Assembly (NCBI RefSeq): GCF_932294415.1
Contig: NC_065535.1
Location: 11,378,282 to 11,442,281, forward strand
Length of the DNA stretch: 64,000 bases
Direction of reading: 5' to 3'
Source of the DNA: Quercus robur
Lineage: Eukaryota; Streptophyta; Magnoliopsida; Fagales; Fagaceae
The notes below the pieces were generated by a model. The model had not been told where the DNA came from. It was given only the letters and a program-made list of their open reading frames with translations, and did not search any database. Position 1 is the stretch's first letter, and each line of letters starts with the position of its first letter. Shown here in pieces: positions 34,522 to 44,770 of the stretch. A program made the translations under genes and the position numbers.

Positions 34522-37500
34522 ATGGCAGCAACGGCTACTTTCTTCTTCTTCTTCTTCCTTTTTCACTTCACGGCGATCTCAACCTTTGCACAACACAGTG
34601 CCGAAACTTTGTCAGAGATCCAAGCATTGATGTCCTTTAAGGCCAATCTCCACGACCCACTTGGCGTTTTAGACGGCTGGGATTCTTCCACGCCGTCTGC
34701 ACCTTGTGACTGGCGTGGCATTGTTTGTTTCAACAACCGAGTCCGCGAGCTCCGTTTACCTCGTCTCCAACTCGGTGGTCGACTCACTGACCAACTCGCT
34801 AACCTACGTGAGCTTCGAAAACTCAGCCTCCACTCCAACCACCTCAACGGTTCTATACCTTCCTCTCTGTCCCAATGCTCTCTCCTACGTGTCGTTTACC
34901 TTCACTACAACTCACTCTCCGGGACTCTCCCACCTTCCATTGTTTCCAACCTCACAAACCTTCAAATCCTCAGCCTCGCTCACAACCTCCTCTCCGGTAA
35001 ACTCTCCAACGACATGTCGTTTAGCCTCAGGTTCCTCGATTTATCCTCCAACTCTTTCTCCGGCGAAATACCCACAAACTTCACCGTGAAATCTCAGCTC
35101 CGACTCATCAATTTCTCTTACAACTCTTTCTCTGGTCAAGTACCAGCAAGTCTCGGAGAGCTTCAACAGCTTGAGTATCTCAGCCTCGACTCGAACCAGT
35201 TGTATGGTACTCTACCTTCGGCTGTTACAAACTGTTCCTCACTGATTCATCTGAGCGCCGAAGACAACGCGCTTAAGGGCCTAATCCCAGCGACTATCGG
35301 AGCGATACCAAAGCTTCAAGTGCTATCATTATCACACAATGAACTCTCAGGTTCGGTCCCCACAACTCTGCTTTGTAATAATAACTACTCGTTTTCACTT
35401 AGAACGGTTCAGCTTGGGTTTAATGCGCTCACGAGCATGGTTAAGCCGCCAAACAATGGAACATGTTTCAGTGTTTTGGAGGTCTTTGACGTTAAAGAAA
35501 ATCACGTACGTGGTGTGTTTCCGACGTGGTTGACTAACGTGACCACGTTGAAGGTTCTAGATCTTTCTGGAAACTTCTTTTCCGGTATGTTACCTTTTGA
35601 GGTTGGAGGGCTTTTGAGGTTACAGGAGCTTAGAGTTTCGAATAATTCACTTACTGGTGTGATTCCTAGTGAGATTGTCAAATGTAGTACTTTACGGGTA
35701 CTTGATCTTGAAGGGAACAAGTTTTCGGGTTCGGTTCCTGGGTTTTTGGGTGGTCTAAGGAGCTTAAAGGTGTTATCTTTGGGAAGTAATATGTTGTCTG
35801 GTTCGATTCCAATGGAACTTGGAACTTTGTTCGAGCTTGAAATGTTGAATTTGAATGATAATAATCTCACTGGGAATGTACCGGAAGAGATAATGAAACT
35901 CAGTAATTTGAGTTCTTTGAATCTTAGTAATAACAGGTTATCGGGTGGTGGTGAAGTATTGTTGAATATTGGGGGCTTAAAAAACTTGCAGGTTCTGAAT
36001 TTGAGTCATTGTGAGATTTCAGGAAGAGTTCCTGCGAGTGTTGGGAATTTGATGAAGCTAGCAGTTCTTGATTTGAGTAAGCAAAACCTTTCTGGTGAGT
36101 TGCCGGTTGAGCTTTTTGGGTTACCGAGTTTGCAAGTTGTTGCTCTTGAAGATAACCACTTGTCTGGGAATTTTCCTGAAGGTTTTAGCAGCTTGGTTAG
36201 TCTACAATATTTGAACCTCAGTTCCAATGCATTCACTGGTGAGATTCCAACAACCTATGGATTTCTTCAATCATTACTTGTTCTCTCCGCATCACACAAT
36301 CAAATTTCGGGTATAATTCCTGCAGAGCTTGGTAATTGTTCTGATCTTCAAGTACTTGAGTTTCGCTCTAATCGTTTGGAGGGACAAATACCAAGTGCTA
36401 TTTCTCTGTTATCTCGTTTGAAGGGGCTTGATTTGGGTCAAAATAATTTTACAGGTGAAATCCCAGATGAGCTCTCCAAGTGCTCGTCTCTGACTTCTCT
36501 GTTATTGGATTCAAATAACATTTCAGGCCACATACCAGATTCGTTGTCGAAGCTATCAAACCTATCAATGTTGAATCTTTCCTCAAACAGATTGAGCGGA
36601 GCCATTCCTTCAAGTCTTTCACGTATTTCTGGTTTGAAATACTTGAATTTGTCTAGTAATGATCTTGAAGGTGAAATTCCGAAAACGTTGAGTTCTCAGT
36701 TCAATGATCCTACTGTGTTTGCAATGAATAGGAAGCTATGTGGAAAGCCCTTGGGTAGAGAGTGTGCAAATGTAAGGAGGAGAAAGAGGAAGAGGCTAAT
36801 TCTATTTATTGGTGTGGCTATAGCTGGAGCATTCCTCTTGACCTTATGTTGTTGTGGCTATATCTACAGCCTCTTACGTTGGCGCAAGAAGCTTAGAGAA
36901 GGAGCAGCTGGGGAGAAGAAGCGAAGCCCAGTGTCTGCAGGATCAGGAGGCGAAAGGGGAAGTCGAGGAAGTCGTGGAAGTGGTGAAAATGGAGGACCAA
37001 AATTGGTGATGTTCAATAACAAGATTACAGTTGCAGAGACATTGGAAGCAACAAGACAATTTGATGAGGAAAATGTCCTTAGCCGGGGAAGATATGGGCT
37101 TATATTCAAAGCAACATTCCAAGATGGAATGGTGCTAGCAGTTCGTCGCCTTCCTGATGGTTCAATCGATGAAGGCACATTTCGTAAAGAAGCAGAATCA
37201 TTAGGCAAAGTAAAGCATCGAAACCTAACAGTTCTTCGAGGCTACTATGCAGGAGCACCCGATGTAAGGCTTCTTGTTTACGACTACATGCCTAATGGAA
37301 ACCTTGCCACTCTCCTCCAAGAGGCTTCTCACCAAGAAGGCCATGTGCTCAATTGGCCAATGCGTCACCTCATTGCACTTGGCATTGCTCGCGGGCTAGC
37401 ATTCTTGCACTCAGTCTCAATGGTTCACGGCGATATCAAGCCACTAAATGTCCTCTTTGATGCTGATTTTGAAGCCCATTTATCCGAATTCGGGCTAGAC

Positions 37501-37956
37501 AAACTAACCATAGCAACACCAGCCGAGGCATCCACATCATCCACCCCAATTGGTTCCTTAGGCTATGTATCACCAGAAGCAGCATTAACAGGACAAGCAA
37601 CAAGAGAGGCAGACGTTTACAGTTTTGGGATCATATTGTTGGAAATACTCACAGGAAGGAAGCCAGTTATGTTCACACAAGATGAAGACATTGTGAAATG
37701 GGTGAAAAGGCAATTGCAAAGAGGCCAGATCTCAGAACTACTTGAGCCAGGCTTGCTTGAGCTAGACCCAGAGTCATCAGAATGGGAAGAATTCTTGTTG
37801 GGTGTGAAAGTAGCGTTGCTTTGCACAGCACCTGATCCACTTGATAGGCCATCCATGGCTGACATTGTATTCATGCTTGAAGGCTGTAGGGTAGGACCAG
37901 AAATTCCTTCCTCAGCTGATCCCACCACAGTTCCTTCACCAGTTGGAGAATCTTAA
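34522..37956 (+). CDS. LRR receptor-like kinase, At4g36180-type, with degenerate kinase motifs
   Basis: Single exon, 1144 aa. Signal peptide (MAATATFFFFFFLFHFTAIS), then an LRR N-cap (ALMSFKANLHDPLGVLDGWD with the CDWRGIVC cysteines). More than 20 plant-type leucine-rich repeats (LxxLxLxxNxLSGxIP) extend to about residue 735. The single membrane span (LILFIGVAIAGAFLLTLCCC) starts near 759 and a Gly/Ser/Arg-rich juxtamembrane segment follows. The kinase domain spans about 850-1125. Key motifs are unusual: the glycine loop reads SRGRYG, the VAIK lysine is Arg (AVRR, R875), HRD is HGD (969-971, HGDIKPLNVLF) and DFG is EFG (E989). As I recall, the family normally shares the first three changes but keeps DFG. 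It is probably a plasma-membrane pseudokinase co-receptor; the ligand is unknown. No stop or shift. Confidence 0.94.
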   Translation: MAATATFFFFFFLFHFTAISTFAQHSAETLSEIQALMSFKANLHDPLGVLDGWDSSTPSAPCDWRGIVCFNNRVRELRLPRLQLGGRLTDQLANLRELRKLSLHSNHLNGSIPSSLSQCSLLRVVYLHYNSLSGTLPPSIVSNLTNLQILSLAHNLLSGKLSNDMSFSLRFLDLSSNSFSGEIPTNFTVKSQLRLINFSYNSFSGQVPASLGELQQLEYLSLDSNQLYGTLPSAVTNCSSLIHLSAEDNALKGLIPATIGAIPKLQVLSLSHNELSGSVPTTLLCNNNYSFSLRTVQLGFNALTSMVKPPNNGTCFSVLEVFDVKENHVRGVFPTWLTNVTTLKVLDLSGNFFSGMLPFEVGGLLRLQELRVSNNSLTGVIPSEIVKCSTLRVLDLEGNKFSGSVPGFLGGLRSLKVLSLGSNMLSGSIPMELGTLFELEMLNLNDNNLTGNVPEEIMKLSNLSSLNLSNNRLSGGGEVLLNIGGLKNLQVLNLSHCEISGRVPASVGNLMKLAVLDLSKQNLSGELPVELFGLPSLQVVALEDNHLSGNFPEGFSSLVSLQYLNLSSNAFTGEIPTTYGFLQSLLVLSASHNQISGIIPAELGNCSDLQVLEFRSNRLEGQIPSAISLLSRLKGLDLGQNNFTGEIPDELSKCSSLTSLLLDSNNISGHIPDSLSKLSNLSMLNLSSNRLSGAIPSSLSRISGLKYLNLSSNDLEGEIPKTLSSQFNDPTVFAMNRKLCGKPLGRECANVRRRKRKRLILFIGVAIAGAFLLTLCCCGYIYSLLRWRKKLREGAAGEKKRSPVSAGSGGERGSRGSRGSGENGGPKLVMFNNKITVAETLEATRQFDEENVLSRGRYGLIFKATFQDGMVLAVRRLPDGSIDEGTFRKEAESLGKVKHRNLTVLRGYYAGAPDVRLLVYDYMPNGNLATLLQEASHQEGHVLNWPMRHLIALGIARGLAFLHSVSMVHGDIKPLNVLFDADFEAHLSEFGLDKLTIATPAEASTSSTPIGSLGYVSPEAALTGQATREADVYSFGIILLEILTGRKPVMFTQDEDIVKWVKRQLQRGQISELLEPGLLELDPESSEWEEFLLGVKVALLCTAPDPLDRPSMADIVFMLEGCRVGPEIPSSADPTTVPSPVGES

Positions 37957-40636
37957 TTTGTGTCCAATTTTTCTAAACCACCATTATTTGAAATTGTTTC
38001 ATGATTTATGTTTTGTAACCATGTAATTTTAATTCCTTATTAATCTCTGATTGGGTTTTTTTTCACTCATTTTCTCTGACTATTTTATGTATGTACATTT
38101 TTTTTTTTTTTTTTTTTTGCGTCCCCACGGCGCCGTTTAGGAAGCGTCGGCGGGGTCCATGGTCACAAGTCACAACTGGTTAAAATAGAATTCTATGTTT
38201 ATTATTCTGAAAAGTCTTATTCCCGCCAAAAAAGGAACTAAGACACGTGGCGGAATCAGAAGGGAGGTGAAAGTAGCCGTTAATGTGACCTGGGAAAAGA
38301 CCCCAAGCGTTTCTTATCGGTAAAAGGGGAACGAAGTTTGTCAGGAATCGTGAAAGTGTCGGAGTCCAAGAAAAGAAAAAAACAAAACAAAATCTCTTTA
38401 AGATTCTTTCGGGGGGGTTGCCACGTCGGATTTACTAGTCTGTTGACTAGCACGTGGTCCCTGACTGACTTTTTTTTACCCTATTAAGGCTTAGGCAATT
38501 TTTTTTTCACTCGTAGAGTTGTTGTGATGTAATAATACAGTGGCAATGGATTTGGGTCCCACATTGTTATGAAAAAAGTTATGGGTCCTCACTGTTAATG
38601 TATAGCATTGGATTGGGACCTACATTTTTAAATTCTGAAAAGAGCACACAGAGGGAGAGTGATGCTAATGTAATGTTATACGTGTCAGTTGCAGTGTACC
38701 CTACCTAGTTGAACAGTGTGTTTTAATGGCGCAATTTTGTTCTTGTGAGTTTTTTTTTTTTTTGACTTCTTGTTCTTGTGAGTTGAGAGAGACTGCAAAC
38801 CCACAATTAAATAGAGTCATGGCAATGGCAGGCACAAAGCAACAATATTCAACTGGTAGACGAGTCTCTTTCAGAGTTTTCATTGATGTTATGATGCCTT
38901 TTCCCTATCTACTTTTTACCTCGCTGTTAAAACTTGTAAAAGTTTAGGTACTTTTGTCGAGACCTTTCTAATCGAGTGAAATAGCTTGTGTCTTTTTCCG
39001 AAAATGTTTCAAATTCCCCTTCTCTCTCTAATTGTAATTAACTAATTATAGAATAATTTTAAAAAAATACTTAATTTTTTTATGAACAAAAAAAGAAAAA
39101 AAAAAAACTTTTAGTTCAAGTTTTAAAGTGTTGTATCTTATCATGTGCAAAAGTTTTCATATATTTCTATTTTTTATAATGGCAAATGTTAACAAATACG
39201 CATATATATATTTATTAAGATGGTACAAAAGTGAGACTTATTTAATAAAAAAATTAAATAAATAAAAGAAAATGAAATAAAACTAGTCTTTTTGATTATT
39301 TTAATATATTTTTTCTCTGTAAAGTTAGCTCTACACAGAAAAATATAACATAAAGTTGTAAAAAAAGAAAAAAGATTGTACCAAAAAAAGTCAAAAATTA
39401 GGTACCCGTTAACGCAACCCTTTTATAATTTATAAAACACCCCATATCAAATTATTTATTTTACATTGTATTTTATTAAAATATTAATTTTTCTTGATTT
39501 TTTAAATTATTTCACTTTTTTCACATACAACAAATATCATCAACTTTCTTATTTAATTCTGAGATACTTAAAGAAAGAATAAACAACTAAATACAAAATA
39601 AATAGTTTCAGTGTAAATTTACTCAATTATTGTAAAAAACTTATAAATTTAAAAAATTATATATAAACTTATGTGCTTTAATTTTAGTCAAAACTGTGTA
39701 AATTCTACACTTTCTTTTATTATACATGGATTGATTTGAAAGCTTTGTATCTTATTAACTTCTTTCAACAAAATTTATTCAATGTGAACAATAATATTTG
39801 TTAAAAACTTTGAAATTTAATGACATTATATTTTCTTTCTTTCTTTCTTTTTTCTATAAAGAAAACTTTAGTCTATAGCTAAGTTTCATCCAAAAAGCTC
39901 TACCTTTATAACCATCCTGGTGGATCTGTGGAAACACAAAATGGAAATTACCCACCGGAAGTTTGCTGTATTTAATTCTACTAAATGATAGGGTGCAAAT
40001 GGAGTGAATCGGGTTTCTCTTCTATGAAATTTTTTGTATTTTTAATTTTTTAACGACTTTGCAATTTAATTCTTTCATCCGTTGTGACCAAATATGATAG
40101 TTGTCTATGATGTCCTAATCAATTAATTTGAAGATGTGATAGCATGTGGTGTGTGACATACAAAGCAGCTGCCGACGTGTATAATGCTGATGTGACGAAT
40201 TGAATGCTTGCTCTCACTGTAGCCATGGTCCATGACAAGAAAGAAAGGAATGGTGTTAGTATAAGACGGAACTTTAAAATAGTATTAAAGATGTAGGCAC
40301 AGATTTGGTCCCCAATTGTTACACATCCAACTTCATAGTTTTTAATTCTCAAAAAAAAAAAAAAAAAAAAATGCAGATGTTGAAATTTGGTGGTTTTCAT
40401 TAACAAATACTAATTCTTGTCTAATTCCGTAAATTCTATGAAAATGGAATGCATAGAGGATTTACTTGTTAATAATGTATCATTTCATCCACGAAGGTAA
40501 GCATGTGGTGGGCTTGCTAGTATGTGACATGACATGAATTTGAAGGTTTTAGACTCAATTCAACTAATTGTTGTTTTATGGGATTTTTGAAGTGACTTAA
40601 TAAAATACAAACATTTTTATTCATAAACTTTTTCAA
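37957..40636. other. Long spacer downstream of the LRR kinase
   Basis: No gene found. The first 700 bp are less AT-rich and carry a TTCCCGCC (38220-38227), CACGTGG twice (38244 and 38451) and CCACGTCGG (38421), all cis-element-like. From 38950 on the DNA is strongly AT-rich and featureless. Confidence 0.5.
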
Positions 40637-40740
40637 ATTACCGCATATCTTTTGTGCGATGGTCACTCCACAAGTATAAATACTTGTGGGGTGTGGAGAG
40701 TAAAGGACAGGGTTCAAGTTTCCAAGAGAAAGCTTCACAC
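40637..40740 (+). mobile_element. SINE, 5' part (split by a later insertion)
   Basis: Starts near ACCGCATATCTTTTGTGCGA and includes a B-box-like GGTTCAAGTTTCC at 40711. It matches the reverse complement of the SINE at 62158-62337. The match breaks at GCTTCACAC and resumes at 41538. Confidence 0.8.
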
Positions 40741-41537
40741 GAACGGCAGAGCTATATTATAGGGTGGGGGGCCATGACCCCCCCAAAATTTTAAATTATA
40801 TATATATATATATATATAATTATTTAATGTTTTCGAAATTTAATATACAAAAATTAAAGTTGGCCCCTCCAAATATTTGAATTAATTCAATGATGCTCTT
40901 AAAAAAATAATTGGTCTAATAGTTATAGAGATATAACTTTATTTTTCGCAATTCTAGTTTTTTTTTTTTATTGTAAAATATACTCTTATATTTGTTAAAT
41001 ATTTGATAAAGTTTGGCACCGGACATGTTTGAATTTATTTTTTTCAACCCATTATGTGGCGATTAACAAGTTACTGACTCATTAAAAAAAATCTTGTCAC
41101 TAAAACTACACATGGAATTTCTCTTTAGTTACCACATAATGAGTTAAAGCAAGATATATTCAAATTTTTCTAGAGCTTAAGTTATTCCTCCAAGTTTTGG
41201 ATCATTCATATTTTTGAAAATTTCATTAGTTCAATTGGAAGATTTTTTTACAATTTAATTATTTGTATTGAAAATGAAACTTTTTAAGAATTTCACTATG
41301 AAAATGGTAAAAATGAATTTTATTTTATAAAAGATCGCCATCAAACATAATTTTGATTGAAAATACTAAATTTTTTTTGTTGGGTGTGTGCATATATATA
41401 GCTTATCAAATAAAAAAGTGTGTTTATATATGTGTATATATAATAAAAAAACGTGTGTGTGTGGAAGTTGTCTTGATAAATATATTAGTGCTACAACTTG
41501 CCCCCCTTTCCAAACAAAAATTTCTGGCTCTGCTCTT
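40741..41537. mobile_element. 797-bp non-autonomous DNA element inserted in a SINE
   Basis: It is flanked by 9-bp direct repeats GCTTCACAC at 40732-40740 and 41538-41546. The ends are weakly inverted (ACGGCAGAGC at the left, GGCTCTGCT at the right) and G/C runs sit near both. There is no coding capacity; the interior is AT-rich with a TA repeat (40798-40819). A 9-bp duplication suggests the Mutator-like superfamily, although hAT (8 bp) cannot be excluded. Confidence 0.78.
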
Positions 41538-41635
41538 GCTTCACACACATATACATTTAGATTATAGTAGAGTGAAATTTCTAACTGTATTAAAAAAATT
41601 TTAAAAATTAAAAAAACAATTCAAATCCTAAAAAA
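41538..41635 (+). mobile_element. SINE, 3' part (after the insertion)
   Basis: It starts with the repeated GCTTCACAC and continues ACACATATACATTTAGATTA, parallel to the unsplit copy, then ends in A-rich sequence. Confidence 0.75.
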
Positions 41636-41936
41636 AAAATGGTTTTTTTTTTTTTCCTTTTAAGCTAATTTTACAAACATATTAGTTATGTGACCACTTT
41701 TGGAACTTGTGTCTCTGAAACTCGAATTCTACTAAAAACTTAATATATCATGATTTTTTTTTTCATAGAGAATTAAGATCTAAAAGTAGTCACATAACTA
41801 ATGTGTTTACAAAATTAACTTAACAGGCAAAAAACATTCAAATACAAAATTATACACAAATACTTTCAATTACATGATTTATTTAATAGCCATATTACTT
41901 ATTTGAATAATTTAATAAACTTATAAGTGTAAATTA

Positions 41937-43333
41937 CAAAGTTAGTCCCTACCCTTTACACCGAATTTCAATTTAGTCCTTAATCTTTTAATTGTGTCAA
42001 TTTGGTCCCTAACATTTTTAGTGTTATGTCAATTTAATCTTTGTTATTATCTCTTGGATGGAAAAAACTGATTTATCAAACGGAATAATAAAAAACTATT
42101 TTCTATGCCACATCAAATGCAACTATACCACCACATAGTTAAAATTAAAAAAAAAAAAAAAAAAAAACCTAAATTTAAAATCTGCACATGTGAGATAAAT
42201 TTGGGAAACTAATAAAAAAAATCAAAGTGCCTGGAAGTTCCAGCCAATCTGCAGTTACAGTCATAGTTAGTAAATCGATAGGAAAAATTACTCGATTGAT
42301 TATGACTATTTGGTTGGATATCAAATACTCCCTTCGTCCCAATTTGTTTATCCTCTATTTCATTTTGGGATGTCCCAAAATATTGCCCAAAGTTATTAGT
42401 TTACTAATATTCTTATTATACCCCTACTTTATTTTCAAAATTATTTGAAAAGAAAATTAACAAATATTTTAAAAAATCAATCTAATTAGGACACCTCCTT
42501 TATTATACCCCTACTTTATTTTCAAAACTATTTGTAAATTTATACATTTTTATAAGGGGGACAAGACAATAAATAATATTCCCTTAAAAAGTTTGACTTT
42601 TCAAATAGGACAAATAAATTGAGACAGAAGAAGTATTATGCTGACAATGATAGCAAATGAATGTTTTGGGCACAACAAAAGATGCGTAGGAAGGCGCGCA
42701 AATGGAAAATGAGATTCTTTTATATTCCCACTAAATGAAGATGGGAAGGTCAGAGTTTCAGCCAAATAATTCCAAGCAAGATTCACATAGATTGCATTAT
42801 TTAAAAGTATTAAACCTTAAACATGATAAATCAACGGTGATTGAGAAATGTCGTGGGAAAAAAAAAGGCGCAACACAACAGCGACAAAAGTGAAACATTT
42901 GAAATGTATAACTCAAAAATAAAACATTTGAAAGTGAAAAAAAGGAACCATACTGACAGCCAGAATCTCGGAGGCCATGACAGCCACTTTGATCTACAAC
43001 TTCAGGGATTTTAATGGAGATGAGGGAGAAGAGATGGATTTTAGAACCCATTAGTTCCCCCAAACTTATCTCACGTGTGTAGATTTTAATTTGGTTATTT
43101 ATTTATTTATTAATTGATGCGACAATACAGTTAGCAATTGATGTGGTATAAATTTTTTCTTTTATTGTTCCATTTGACACATCAGCTTTTCCCATCCAAG
43201 AATAACGACAGAGACTAAATTGAAATAACACTAAAAATGTTAGGGACTAAATTGATACAATTGAAATGTTATGAACTAAAGTCTAAATTAAAATATGATG
43301 TAAAGGATAAGGTTAACTTTGTAATTTAACCCC
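41937..43333. mobile_element. Long-TIR DNA element (about 200-bp inverted ends), MULE-like
   Basis: The left end (GTAAATTACAAAGTTAGTCC, then TTTAATTGTGTCAATTTGGTCC) matches the reverse complement of the right end over about 200 bp with roughly 80 percent identity by eye. ACTTATAA is duplicated at 41929-41936 and 43334-43341. The interior has no long ORF. Long TIRs and an 8-9 bp duplication fit a non-autonomous Mutator-like element. A Stowaway-type MITE is nested inside at 42328-42633. Confidence 0.8.
42328..42633. mobile_element. Stowaway-like (Tc1/mariner) MITE nested in the long-TIR element
   Basis: The left end CTCCCTTCGTCCCAATTTGT mirrors the right end ACAAATAAATTGAGACAGAA, and TA flanks both sides (42326-42327 and 42634-42635). 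CTCCCT-CGTCCC ends with a TA duplication are the standard signature of plant Stowaway MITEs. Confidence 0.85.
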
Positions 43334-43670
43334 ACTTATAATTTTATACTGACGGCATCAAAATCTCATCCCCGCGTAGACATCATCATTTATTATTTAG
43401 TATTTATTATTCACTGCCGTAACATGAATTAGTATTGTGCCTAATTTGACCCATCAAACTCCAGCTGTGTTCCTCATTTTGTACATGATTCATGATACAA
43501 GGCAATTAAATAGTTTCCACTGCTTAAACATAACATTAATTATGTTACAATAAATTCCCTAACTTCCATGTGCAATTAGCACTAACGGAAGTAGATGGAG
43601 GACTTTGGACAATGGACATGGGCCCTCCAAAAAAATTGTTAGTAATTTATCCTAATGATTTTAGGAATTA

Positions 43671-43826
43671 GGGGCCCCTTTAGTACCCCCTTTAGTACAT
43701 GCACTTAAACAATAGTTTTTAGTTTTTAAATAACATTACACATATTTCTACACACTTTTTCACCCACACGTATTTCTAAAAAATACAAACAAACTTACTA
43801 AAACAACATTACCAAACGGACCCTTG
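43671..43826. repeat. hAT-like MITE (GGnCCC...TACCAAACnG ends), copy 1
   Basis: It shares AGTTTTTAAATAA, then CACACTTTTTCACCCACAC, with the copy at 61510-61661. Its ends GGGCCCCTTTAGTA and TACCAAACGGACCC are inverted. Confidence 0.65.
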
Positions 43827-44353
43827 ATTTTTGTGCATTGACTTTCCAAAAAATGGCCTACACTAATAAAAATTTAAATCTCTAAAGTCCAATTTTTCAT
43901 AAATTTGGAATTTTTAATGCAAAAAATATATATCTCATAAAATAAGAATATAGACATATATGTATATAAACAATAAAAATATTTAAAGTTCACATTCAAT
44001 ATTTTAAAAAGAAAATTTAAATTTGAGCTTTTAAAGTAATTAATATTCAATAAAAACCTTCATTTAAATTTATATAGTCTTACACGAAAAATGAATGAAT
44101 TTATGGGTGATGTGGTGGGTATGAACATGGGTGATGGTTATTTGTTATTAAGACATTTGTTTACTATTGTTAGAATGACACCAATTACATTTATTATCAC
44201 ACATTAATTTATAATCTTTTTGTAATAAAATTAATAGTGATTTTAGCATTTTCCTTATAAATAACACCATTTGTTAAAGCAACTACATAATTAAATTTAA
44301 TAAAGAAATCGAGTTCACACCACCTAAAAATTGTACTTCGATTTTGATACTTA
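43827..44353. other. AT-rich spacer
   Basis: Non-coding DNA between two MITEs; nothing recognised. Confidence 0.45.
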
Positions 44354-44620
44354 AGGTCTGTTTAGATACCGTTTATTGCTGAAAACTGAAAACTGAAAAC
44401 ACTGTAGCAAAATAATTTTTAAATGTGTGAATAATGCTATGGGACTAGAGTTTTTTTTGCTTAAAAAAATACATGCAGGTCTCATGAACAGTACACACGA
44501 CCCACTAAAAATGCTGAAAACTTCAGTTTCCAGGGATAACGTGCACTTAAAGGGAGTGTTAACGACGAAGTAAAACTGCCTCATCGTTTTTCTTTACTTT
44601 TACTGTACAAAACGCATACA
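44354..44620 (+). repeat. hAT-like MITE, copy 2 of the 6625-6863 family
   Basis: It carries the same 46-bp block (44388-44433 equals 6661-6706) after a similar GGTCTGTTTAGATACC start. The right half is more diverged, so the end is approximate. Confidence 0.6.
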
Positions 44621-44770
44621 CTACCCATAGGCAGATATGTCCACAAGATTTTAATCAGATACACTTCAAAGAATCAAAAGATTTTTAGCAATGAAATATG
44701 AACGTTCTATATGTAACTATAAGAAGAATTTATATTTATACAACAGAATAACATTACAACTATCTTTCCT

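Noticed and set aside
34563-37928. Several 100-125 codon frames opposite the LRR kinase
   Set aside because: They are antisense shadows of a long repetitive coding exon.
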